NCBI RefSeq assembly: GCF_964204645.1
Contig: NW_027437433.1
Location: forward strand, 103,501 to 167,500
Length of the DNA: 64,000 nt
Source: Tubulanus polymorphus
Lineage: Eukaryota; Nemertea; Palaeonemertea; Tubulaniformes; Tubulanidae
Reading direction: 5' to 3'
Below, piece by piece: positions 39,757-51,630 of this stretch. Under the pieces are notes generated by a model that searched no databases, was not told where the DNA came from, and was given only the letters and a program-made list of their open reading frames with translations. Every line of letters starts with the position of its first letter. Position 1 is the first letter of the stretch. The position numbers and the translations under genes were made by a program.

Positions 39757-42700
39757 TAAGGCTTATTGAACTGATTTCAAATAGATAGGTGGAAAGAATC
39801 AGAATTTTCTGGCTGCATTTGGTTCTGAAGATGATAGACTCGATCCGAAATGATAGGTTAAGGTAAACTGAACTTATTTCGAGTAGATGGGTTGAAAGAT
39901 ACAGATTTTTCTAGCTAAATATGGTTCTAAAGATGATGAATTATAACTTAATTGATGGGTTTGGGTGTATTGAACTGATATCAAATAGATAGGTGGAAAG
40001 AATAAGAATTTTCTGGCTGCTTTTGGTTCTGAAGATGATGGATTCAATCTGAAAAGATGAGTAAAGGCGTATTGAACTGATTTCAAATAGATAGGTGGAA
40101 AGAAACAGAATTTTCTGGCTGCTTTTGGTTCTAAAGATGATGGATTCAATCTGAAAAGATGAGTAAAGGCGTATTGAACTGATTTCAAATAGATAGGTGG
40201 AAAGAATCAGAATTTTCTGGCTGCATTTGGTTCTGAAGATGATAGACTCGATCCGAAATGATAGGTTAAGGTAAACTGAACTTATTTCGAGTAGATGGGG
40301 TGAAAGATACAGATTTTTCTAGCTAAATATGGTTCTAAAGATGATGAATTCTATCTTAATTGATGGGTTTGGGTGTATTGAACTGATATCAAATAGATAG
40401 GTGGAAAGAATAAGAATTTTCTGGCTGCTTTTGGTTCTGAAGATGATGGATTCAATCTGAAAAGATGAGTAAAGGCGTATTGAACTGATTTCAAATAGAT
40501 AGGTGGAAAGAAACAGAATTTTCTGGCTGCTTTTGGTTCTAAAGATGATGGATTCAATCTGAAAAGATGGGTTAAGGCTTATTGAACTGATTTCAAATAG
40601 ATAGGTGGAAAGAAACAGAATTTTCTGGCTGCTTTTGGTTCTAAAGATGATGGATTCAATCTGAAAAGATGGGTTAAGGCTTATTGAACTGATTTAAAAT
40701 AGATAGGTGGAAAGAATCAGAATTTTCTGGCTGCTTTTGGTTCTGAAGATGATGGATTCAATCTGAAAAGATGGGTTAAGGCGTATTGAACTGATTTCAA
40801 ATAGATAGGTGGAAAGAAACCGAATTTTCTTGCTGCTTTTGTTTCTAAAGATGATGGATCAATGTGAAAAGATGGGTTAAGGCGTATTGAACTGATTTCA
40901 AATAGATAGGTGGAAAGAAACAGAATTTTCTGGCTGCTTTTGGTTCTAAAGATGATGGATTCAATCTGAAAAGATGGGTTAAGGCTTATTGAACTGATTT
41001 CAAATAGAAAGGTGGAAAGAATCAGAATTTTCTGGCTGCATTTGGTCCTGAAGATGATAGACTCGATCCGAAATGATAGGTTAAGGTAAACTGAACTTAT
41101 TTCGAGTAGATGGGTTGAAAGATACAGATTTTTCTAGCTAAATATGGTTCTAAAGATGATGAATTATAACTCAATGGATGGGTTTGGGTGTATTGAACTG
41201 ATATCAAATAGATAGGTGGAAAGAATAAGAATTTTCTGGCTGCTTTTGGTTCTGAAGATGATGGATTCAATCTGAAAAGATGAGTAAAGGCGTATTGAAC
41301 TGATTTCAAATAGATAGGTGGAAAGAAACAGAATTTTCTGGCTGCTTTTGGTTCTAAAGATGATGGATTCAATCTGAAAAGATGGGTTAAGGCTTATTGA
41401 ACTGATTTCAAATAGATAGGTGGAAAGAATCAGAATTTTCTGGCTGCATTTGGTTCTGAAGATGATAGACTCGATCCGAAATGATAGGTTAAGGTAAACT
41501 GAACTTATTTCGAGTAGATGGGTTGAAAGATACAGATTTTTCTAGCTAAATATGGTTCTAAAGATGATGAATTATAACTTAATTGATGGGTTTGGGTGTA
41601 TTGAACTAATATCAAATAGATAGGTGGAAAGAATAAGAATTTTCTGGCTGCTTTTGGTTCTGAAGATGATGGATTCAATCTGAAAAGATGAGTAAAGGCG
41701 TATTGAACTGATTTCAAATAGATAGGTGGAAAGAAACAGAATTTTCTGGCTGCTTTTGGTTCTAAAGATGATGGATTCAATCTGAAAAGATGAGTAAAGG
41801 CGTATTGAACTGATTTCAAATAGATAGGTGGAAAGAAACAGAATTTTCTGGCTGCTTTTGGTTCTAAAGATGATGGATTCAATCTGAAAAGATGAGTAAA
41901 GGCGTATTGAACTGATTTAAAATATATAGGTGGAAAGAATCAGAATTTTCTGGCTGCATTTGGTTCTGAAGATGATAGACTCGATCCGAAATGATAGGTT
42001 AAGGTAAACTGAACTTATTTCGAGTAGATGGGTTGAAAGATACAGATTTTTCTAGCTAAATATGGTTCTAAAGATGATGAATTCTATCTTAATTGATGGG
42101 TTTGGGTGTATTGAACTGATATCAAATAGATAGGTGGAAAGAATAAGAATTTTCTGGCTGCTTTTGGTTCTGAAGATGATGGATTCAATCTGAAAAGATG
42201 AGTAAAGGCGTATTGAACTGATTTCAAATAGATAGGTGGAAAGAAACCGAATTTTCTGGCTGCTTTTGGTTCTAAAGATGATGGATTCAATCTGAAAAGA
42301 TGGGTTAAGGCTTATTGAACTGATTTCAAATAGATAGGTGGAAAGAAACAGAATTTTCTGGCTGCTTTTGGTTCTAAAGATGATGGATTCAATCTGAAAA
42401 GATGGGTTAAGGCTTATTGAACTGATTTCAAATAGATAGGTGGAAAGAATCAGAATTTTCTGGCTGCATTTGGTTCTGAAGATGATAGACTCGATCCGAA
42501 ATGATAGGTTAAGGTAAACTGAACTTATTTCGAGTAGATGGGTTGAAAGATACAGATTTTTCTAGCTAAATATGGTTCTAAAGATGATGAATTCTATCTT
42601 AATTGATGGGTTTGGGTGTATTGAACTGATATCAAATAGATAGGTGGAAAGAATAAGAATTTTCTGGCTGCTTTTGGTTCTGAAGATGATGGATTCAATC

Positions 42701-44535
42701 TGAAAAGATGAGTAAAGGCGTATTGAACTGATTTCAAATAGATAGGTGGAAAGAAACCGAATTTTCTGGCTGCTTTTGTTTCTAAAGTTGATGGATCAAT
42801 GTGAAAAGATGGGTTAAGGCGTATTGAACTGATTTCAAATAGATAGGTGGAAAGAAACAGAATTTTCTGGCTGCTTTTGGTTCTAAAGATGATGGATTCA
42901 ATCTGAAAAGATGGGTTAAGGCTTATTGAACTGATTTCAAATAGAAAGGTGGAAAGAATCAGAATTTTCTGGCTGCATTTGGTCCTGAAGATGATAGACT
43001 CGATCCGAAATGATAGGTTAAGGTAAACTGAACTTATTTCGAGTAGATGGGTTGAAAGATACAGATTTTTCTAGCTAAATATGGTTCTAAAGATGATGAA
43101 TTATAACTCAATTGATGGGTTTGGGTGTATTGAACTGATATCAAATAGATAGGTGGAAAGAATAAGAATTTTCTGGCTGCTTTTGGTTCTGAAGATGATG
43201 GATTCAATCTGAAACGATGAGTAAAGGCGTATTGAACTGATTTCAAATAGATAGGTGGAAAGAAACAGAATTTTCTGGCTGCTTTTGGTTCTAAAGATGA
43301 TGGATTCAATCTGAAAAGATGGGTTAAGGCTTATTGAACTGATTTCAAATAGATAGGTGGAAAGAATCAGAATTTTCTGGCTGCATTTGGTTCTGAAGAT
43401 GATATACTCGATCCGAAATGATAGGTTAAGGTAAACTGAACTTATTTCGAGTAGATGGGTTGAAAGATACAGATTTTTCTAGCTAAATATGGTTCTAAAG
43501 ATGATGAATTCTATCTTAATTGATGGGTTTGGGTGTATTGAACTGATATCAAATAGATAGGTGGAAAGAATAAGAATTTTCTGGCTGCTTTTGGTTCTGA
43601 AGATGATGGATTCAATCTGAAAAGATGAGTAAAGGCGTATTGAACTGATTTCAAATAGATAGGTGGAAAGAAACAGAATTTTCTGGCTGCTTTTAGTTCT
43701 AAAGATGATGGATTCAATCTGAAAAGATGGGTTAAGGCTTATTGAACTGATTTCAAATAGATAGGTGGAAAGAATCAGAATTTTCTGGCTGCATTTGGTT
43801 CTGAAGATGATAGACTCGATCCGAAATGATAGGTTAAGGTAAACTGAACTTATTTCGAGTAGATGGGTTGAAAGATACAGATTTTTCTAGCTAAATATGG
43901 TTCTAAAGATGATGAATTATAACTTAATTGATGGGTTTGGGTGTATTGAACTGATATCAAATAGATAGGTGGAAAGAATAAGAATTTTCTGGCTGCTTTT
44001 GGTTCTGAAGATGATGGATTCAATCTGAAAAGATGAGTAAAGGCGTATTGAACTGATTTCAAATAGATAGGTGGAAAGAAACAGAATTTTCTGGCTGCTT
44101 TTGGTTCTAAAGATGATGGATTCAATCTGAAAAGATGAGTAAAGGCGTATTGAACTGATTTCAAATAGATAGGTGGAAAGAATCAGAATTTTCTGGCTGC
44201 ATTTGGTTCTGAAGATGATAGACTCGATCCGAAATGATAGGTTAAGGTAAACTGAACTTATTTCGAGTAGATGGGGTGAAAGATACAGATTTTTCTAGCT
44301 AAATATGGTTCTAAAGATGATGAATTCTATCTTAATTGATGGGTTTGGGTGTATTGAACTGATATCAAATAGATAGGTGGAAAGAATAAGAATTTTCTGG
44401 CTGCTTTTGGTTCTGAAGATGATGGATTCAATCTGAAAAGATGAGTAAAGGCGTATTGAACTGATTTCAAATAGATAGGTGGAAAGAAACAGAATTTTCT
44501 GGCTGCTTTTGGTTCTAAAGATGATGGATTCAATC
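39757..44535 (+). repeat. Members of a 3,976-bp (39-mer) duplication
   Basis: The quartet pair around 39,859-40,560 recurs around 43,835-44,535 with a constant offset of 3,976 bp (39x102-2). Both copies contain 'agtagatggggtgaaag' in the second B and an E-like monomer starting 'aaaggcgtattgaactgatttc'. Just before, at about 39,755, a compact joint 'gatgagtaaggcttatt' lacks a few bases relative to other D junctions. Only the two ends were compared in detail. Confidence 0.6.
41000..42300 (+). repeat. Distant near-copy of the 4,900-6,200 segment
   Basis: B monomers at 41082, 41490 and 42000 match those at 4996, 5404 and 5914 with a constant offset of 36,086 bp. Both segments carry the same rare combination: 'ctcaatggatggg' in the first B, 'gaactaatatc' in the second C, two successive D-like monomers after that C, and 'taaaatatatagg' in the next E. 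No other part of the window has the doubled D with these markers. The copy at 42,246 differs by 'aaaccg' for 'aaacag'. Confidence 0.78.
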
Positions 44536-45249
44536 TGAAAAGATGGGTTAAGGCTTATTGAACTGATTTCAAATAGATAGGTGGAAAGAAACAGAATTTT
44601 CTGGCTGCTTTTGGTTCTAAAGATGATGGATTCAATCTGAAAAGATGGGTTAAGGCTTATTGAACTGATTTAAAATAGATAGGTGGAAAGAATCAGAATT
44701 TTCTGGCTGCTTTTGGTTCTGAAGATGATGGATTCAATCTGAAAAGATGGGTTAAGGCGTATTGAACTGATTTCAAATAGATAGGTGGAAAGAAACCGAA
44801 TTTTCTTGCTGCTTTTGTTTCTAAAGATGATGGATCAATGTGAAAAGATGGGTTAAGGCGTATTGAACTGATTTCAAATAGATAGGTGGAAAGAAACAGA
44901 ATTTTCTGGCTGCTTTTGGTTCTGAAGATGATGGATTCAATCTGAAAAGATGAGTAAAGGCGTATTGAACTGATTTCAAACAGATAGGTGGAAAGAAACA
45001 GAATTTTCTGGCTGCTTTTGGTTCTAAAGATGATGGATTCAATCTGAAAAGATGAGTAAAGGCGTATTGAACTGATTTCAAATAGATAGGTGGAAAGAAA
45101 CAGAATTTTCTGGCTGCTTTTGGTTCTAAAGATGATGGATTCAATCTGAAAAGATGAGTAAAGGCGTATTGAACTGATTTAAAATAGATAGGTGGAAAGA
45201 ATCAGAATTTTCTGGCTGCATTTGGTTCTGAAGATGATAGACTCGATCC

Positions 45250-46020
45250 GAAATGATAGGTTAAGGTAAACTGAACTTATTTCGAGTAGATGGGTTGAAA
45301 GATACAGATTTTTCTTGCTAAATATGGTTCTAAAGATGATGAATTCTATCTTAATTGATGGGTTTGGGTGTATTGAACTGATATCAAATAGATAGGTGGA
45401 AAGAATAAGAATTTTCTGGCTGCTTTTGGTTCTGAAGATGATGGATTCAATCTGAAAAGATGAGTAAAGGCGTATTGAACTGATTTCAAATAGATAGGTG
45501 GAAAGAAACAGAATTTTCTGGCTGCATTTGGTTCTAAAGATGATGGATTGAACTGATTTAAAATAGATAGGTGGAAAGAATCAGAATTTTCTGGCTGCAT
45601 TTGGTTCTGAAGATGATAGACTCGATCCGAAATGATAGGTTAAGGTAAACTGAACTTATTTCGAGTAGATGGGTTGAAAGATACATATTTTTCTAGCTAA
45701 ATATGGTTCTAAAGATGATGAATTCTATCTTAATTGATGGGTTTGGGTGTATTGAACTGATATCAAATAGATAGGTGGAAAGAAACCGAATTTTCTGGCT
45801 GCTTTTGGTTCTGAAGATGATGGATTCAATCTGAAAAGATGAGTAAAGGCGTATTGAACTGATTTCAAATAGATAGGTGGAAAGAAACAGAATTTTCTGG
45901 CTGCATTTGGTTCTAAAGATGATGGATTGAACTGATTTAAAATAGATAGGTGGAAAGAATCAGAATTTTCTGGCTGCATTTGGTTCTGAAGATGATAGAC
46001 TCGATCCGAAATGATAGGTT
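45250..46020 (+). repeat. Two 379-bp quartets sharing a 29-bp deletion
   Basis: At about 45,548 and again at about 45,927 'gatggatt' is joined directly to 'gaactgattt', removing the 29 bases that normally span one monomer boundary. The two joints are 379 bp apart, exactly 408-29, so the deletion arose once and the shortened quartet was then duplicated. The joint lies at a short 'att' homology. B monomers at about 45,640 and 46,020 also share 'gatacatattttt' for 'gatacagattttt'; the B upstream near 45,261 instead has 'ttcttgctaaatat'. Confidence 0.85.
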
Positions 46021-46732
46021 AAGGTAAACTGAACTTATTTCGAGTAGATGGGTTGAAAGATACATATTTTTCTAGCTAAATATGGTTCTAAAGATGATGA
46101 ATTCTGTCTTAATTGATGGGTTTGGGTGTATTGAACTGATATCAAATAGATAGGTGGAAAGAATAAGAATTTTCTGGCTGCTTTTGGTTCTGAAGATGAT
46201 GGATTCAATCTGAAAAGATGAGTAAAGGCGTATTGAACTGATTTCAAATAGATAGGTGGAAAGAAACAGAATTTTCTGGCTGCTTTTGGTTCTAAAGATG
46301 ATGGATTCAATCTGAAAAGATGGGTTAAGGCTTATTGAACTGATTTCAAATAGATAGGTGGAAAGAAACAGAATTTTCTGGCTGCTTTTGGTTCTAAAGA
46401 TGATGGATTCAATCTGAAAAGATGGGTTAAGGCTTATTGAACTGATTTAAAATAGATAGGTGGAAAGAATCAGAATTTTCTGGCTGCTTTTGGTTCTGAA
46501 GATGATGGATTCAATCTGAAAAGATGGGTTAAGGCGTATTGAACTGATTTCAAATAGATAGGTGGAAAGAAACCGAATTTTCTTGCTGCTTTTGTTTCTA
46601 AAGATGATGGATCAATGTGAAAAGATGGGTTAAGGCGTATTGAACTGATTTCAAATAGATAGGTGGAAAGAAACAGAATTTTCTGGCTGCTTTTGGTTCT
46701 AAAGATGATGGATTCAATCTGAAAAGATGGGT

Positions 46733-49700
46733 TAAGGCTTATTGAACTGATTTAAAATAGATAGGTGGAAAGAATCAGAATTTTCTGGCTGCATTTGGTC
46801 CTGAAGATGATAGACTCGATCCGAAATGATAGGTTAAGGTAAACTGAACTTATTTCGAGTAGATGGGTTGAAAGATACAGATTTTTCTAGCTAAATATGG
46901 TTCTAAAGATGATGAATTATAACTCAATGGATGGGTTTGGGTGTATTGAACTGATATCGAATAGATAGGTGGAAAGAATAAGAATTTTCTGGCTGCTTTT
47001 GGTTCTGAAGATGATGGATTCAATCTGAAAAGATGAGTAAAGGCGTATTGAACTGATTTCAAATAGATAGGTGGAAAGAATCAGAATTTTCTGGCTGCTT
47101 TTGGTTCTAAAGATGATGGATTCAATCTGAAAAGATGAGTAAAGGCGTATTGAACTGATTTCAAATAGATAGGTGGAAAGAAACAGAATTTTCTGGCTGC
47201 TTTTGGTTCTAAAGATGATGGATTCAATCTGAAAAGATGGGTTAAGGCTTATTGAACTGATTTCAAATAGATAGGTGGAAAGAATCAGAATTTTCTGGCT
47301 GCATTTGGTTCTGAAGATGATAGACTCGATCCGAAATGATAGGTTAAGGTAAACTGAACTTATTTCGAGTAGATGGGTTGAAAGATACAGATTTTTCTAG
47401 CTAAATATGGTTCTAAAGATGATGAATTCTATCTTAATTGATGGGTTTGGGTGTATTGAACTGATATCAAATAGATAGGTGGAAAGAAACCGAATTTTCT
47501 GGCTGCTTTTGGTTCTGAAGATGATGGATTCAATCTGAAAAGATGAGTAAAGGCGTATTGAACTGATTTCAAATAGATAGGTGGAAAGAAACCGAATTTT
47601 CTGGCTGCTTTTGGTTCTGAAGATGATGGATTCAATCTGAAAAGATGAGTAAAGGCGTATTGAACTGATTTCAAATAGATAGGTGGAAAGAAACAGAATT
47701 TTCTGGCTGCTTTTGGTTCTAAAGATGATGGATTCAATCTGAAAAGATGAGTAAAGGCGTATTGAACTGATTTCAAATAGATAGGTGGAAAGAAACAGAA
47801 TTTTCTGGCTGCTTTTGGTTCTAAAGATGATGGATTCAATCTGAAAAGATGAGTAAAGGCGTATTGAACTGATTTCAAATAGATAGGTGGAAAGAATCAG
47901 AATTTTCTGGCTGCATTTGGTTCCGAAGATGATAGACTCGATCCGAAATGATAGGTTAAGGTAAACTGAACTTATTTCGAGTAGATGGGTTGAAAGATAC
48001 AGATTTTTCTAGCTAAATATGGTTCTAAAGATGATGAATTCTATCTTAATTGATGGGTTTGGGTGTATTGAACTGATATCAAATAGATAGGTGGAAAGAA
48101 TAAGAATTTTCTGGCTGCTTTTGGTTCTGAAGATGATGGATTCAATCTGAAAAGATGAGTAAAGGCGTATTGAACTGATTTCAAATAGATAGGTGGAAAG
48201 AAACAGAATTTTCTGGCTGCTTTTGGTTCTAAAGATGATGGATTCAATCTGAAAAGATGAGTAAAGGCGTATTGAACTGATTTCAAATAGATAGGTGGAA
48301 AGAAACAGAATTTTCTGGCTGCATTTGGTTCTAAAGATGATGGATTCAATCTGAAAAGATGAGTAAAGGCGTATTGAACTGATTTAAAATAGATAGGTGG
48401 AAAGAATCAGAATTTTCTGGCTGAATTTGGTTCTGAAGATGATAGACTCGATCCGAAATGATAGGTTAAGGTAAACTGAACTTATTTCGAGTAGATGGGT
48501 TGAAAGATACATATTTTTCTAGCTAAATATGGTTCTAAAGATGATGAATTCTATCTTAATTGATGGGTTTGGGTGTATTGAACTGATATCAAATAGATAG
48601 GTGGAAAGAATAAGAATTTTCTGGCTGCTTTTGGTTCTGAAGATGATGGATTCAATCTGAAAAGATGAGTAAAGGCGTATTGAACTGATTTCAAATAGAT
48701 AGGTGGAAAGAAACAGAATTTTCTGGCTGCTTTTGGTTCTAAAGATGATGGATTCAATCTGAAAAGATGGGTTAAGGCTTATTGAACTGATTTCAAATAG
48801 ATAGGTGGAAAGAAACAGAATTTTCTGGCTGCTTTTGGTTCTAAAGATGATGGATTCAATCTGAAAAGATGGGTTAAGGCTTATTGAACTGATTTAAAAT
48901 AGATAGGTGGAAAGAATCAGAATTTTCTGGCTGCTTTTGGTTCTGAAGATGATGGATTCAATCTGAAAAGATGGGTTAAGGCGTATTGAACTGATTTCAA
49001 ATAGATAGGTGGAAAGAAACCGAATTTTCTTGCTGCTTTTGTTTCTAAAGATGATGGATCAATGTGAAAAGATGGGTTAAGGCGTATTGAACTGATTTCA
49101 AATAGATAGGTGGAAAGAAACAGAATTTTCTGGCTGCTTTTGGTTCTAAAGATGATGGATTCAATCTGAAAAGATGGGTTAAGGCTTATTGAACTGATTT
49201 AAAATAGATAGGTGGAAAGAATCAGAATTTTCTGGCTGCATTTGGTCCTGAAGATGATAGACTCGATCCGAAATGATAGGTTAAGGTAAACTGAACTTAT
49301 TTCGAGTAGATGGGTTGAAAGATACAGATTTTTCTAGCTAAATATGGTTCTAAAGATGATGAATTATAACTCAATGGATGGGTTTGGGTGTATTGAACTG
49401 ATATCGAATAGATAGGTGGAAAGAATAAGAATTTTCTGGCTGCTTTTGGTTCTGAAGATGATGGATTCAATCTGAAAAGATGAGTAAAGGCGTATTGAAC
49501 TGATTTCAAATAGATAGGTGGAAAGAATCAGAATTTTCTGGCTGCTTTTGGTTCTAAAGATGATGGATTCAATCTGAAAAGATGAGTAAAGGCGTATTGA
49601 ACTGATTTCAAATAGATAGGTGGAAAGAAACAGAATTTTCTGGCTGCTTTTGGTTCTAAAGATGATGGATTCAATCTGAAAAGATGGGTTAAGGCTTATT

Positions 49701-51630
49701 GAACTGATTTCAAATAGATAGGTGGAAAGAATCAGAATTTTCTGGCTGCATTTGGTTCTGAAGATGATAGACTCGATCCGAAATGATAGGTTAAGGTAAA
49801 CTGAACTTATTTCGAGTAGATGGGTTGAAAGATACAGATTTTTCTAGCTAAATATGGTTCTAAAGATGATGAATTCTATCTTAATTGATGGGTTTGGGTG
49901 TATTGAACTGATATCAAATAGATAGGTGGAAAGAAACCGAATTTTCTGGCTGCTTTTGGTTCTGAAGATGATGGATTCAATCTGAAAAGATGAGTAAAGG
50001 CGTATTGAACTGATTTCAAATAGATAGGTGGAAAGAAACCGAATTTTCTGGCTGCTTTTGGTTCTGAAGATGATGGATTCAATCTGAAAAGATGAGTAAA
50101 GGCGTATTGAACTGATTTCAAATAGATAGGTGGAAAGAAACAGAATTTTCTGGCTGCTTTTGGTTCTAAAGATGATGGATTCAATCTGAAAAGATGAGTA
50201 AAGGCGTATTGAACTGATTTCAAATAGATAGGTGGAAAGAAACAGAATTTTCTGGCTGCTTTTGGTTCTAAAGATGATGGATTCAATCTGAAAAGATGAG
50301 TAAAGGCGTATTGAACTGATTTCAAATAGATAGGTGGAAAGAATCAGAATTTTCTGGCTGCATTTGGTTCCGAAGATGATAGACTCGATCCGAAATGATA
50401 GGTTAAGGTAAACTGAACTTATTTCGAGTAGATGGGTTGAAAGATACAGATTTTTCTAGCTAAATATGGTTCTAAAGATGATGAATTCTATCTTAATTGA
50501 TGGGTTTGGGTGTATTGAACTGATATCAAATAGATAGGTGGAAAGAATAAGAATTTTCTGGCTGCTTTTGGTTCTGAAGATGATGGATTCAATCTGAAAA
50601 GATGAGTAAAGGCGTATTGAACTGATTTCAAATAGATAGGTGGAAAGAAACAGAATTTTCTGGCTGCTTTTGGTTCTAAAGATGATGGATTCAATCTGAA
50701 AAGATGAGTAAAGGCGTATTGAACTGATTTCAAATAGATAGGTGGAAAGAAACAGAATTTTCTGGCTGCATTTGGTTCTAAAGATGATGGATTCAATCTG
50801 AAAAGATGAGTAAAGGCGTATTGAACTGATTTAAAATAGATAGGTGGAAAGAATCAGAATTTTCTGGCTGAATTTGGTTCTGAAGATGATAGACTCGATC
50901 CGAAATGATAGGTTAAGGTAAACTGAACTTATTTCGAGTAGATGGGTTGAAAGATACATATTTTTCTAGCTAAATATGGTTCTAAAGATGATGAATTCTA
51001 TCTTAATTGATGGGTTTGGGTGTATTGAACTGATATCAAATAGATAGGTGGAAAGAATAAGAATTTTCTGGCTGCTTTTGGTTCTGAAGATGATGGATTC
51101 AATCTGAAAAGATGAGTAAAGGCGTATTGAACTGATTTCAAATAGATAGGTGGAAAGAAACAGAATTTTCTGGCTGCTTTTGGTTCTAAAGATGATGGAT
51201 TCAATCTGAAAAGATGGGTTAAGGCTTATTGAACTGATTTAAAATAGATAGGTGGAAAGAATCAGAATTTTCTGGCTGCTTTTGGTTCTGAAGATGATGG
51301 ATTCAATCTGAAAAGATGGGTTAAGGCGTATTGAACTGATTTCAAATAGATAGGTGGAAAGAATCAGAATTTTCTGGCTGCTTTTGGTTCTAAAGATGAT
51401 GGATTCAATCTGAAAAGATGGGTTAAGGCTTATTGAACTGATTTAAAATAGATAGGTGGAAAGAATCAGAATTTTCTGGCTGCTTTTGTTTCTAAAGATG
51501 ATGGATTCAATCTGAAAAGATGGGTTAGGGCGTATTGAACTGATTTAAAATAGATAGGTGGAAAGAAACCGAATTTTCTGGCTGCTTTTGTTTCTAAAGA
51601 TGATGGATCAATGTGAAAAGATGGGTTAAG
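46733..51630 (+). repeat. 2,447-bp (24-mer) tandem duplication
   Basis: Features at about 46,850, 47,429, 48,041 and 48,551 recur at 49,297, 49,876, 50,488 and 50,998, all offset by 2,447 bp (24x102-1). Private markers shared by both copies include 'gatatcgaatag' (C), a D monomer with 'aatcag', four successive D-like monomers after a C carrying 'aaaccg', 'ggttccgaag' in E, and 'ggctgaatttgg' in the next E. The doubled unit is therefore rich in D-type monomers compared with the left part of the array. Confidence 0.85.
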
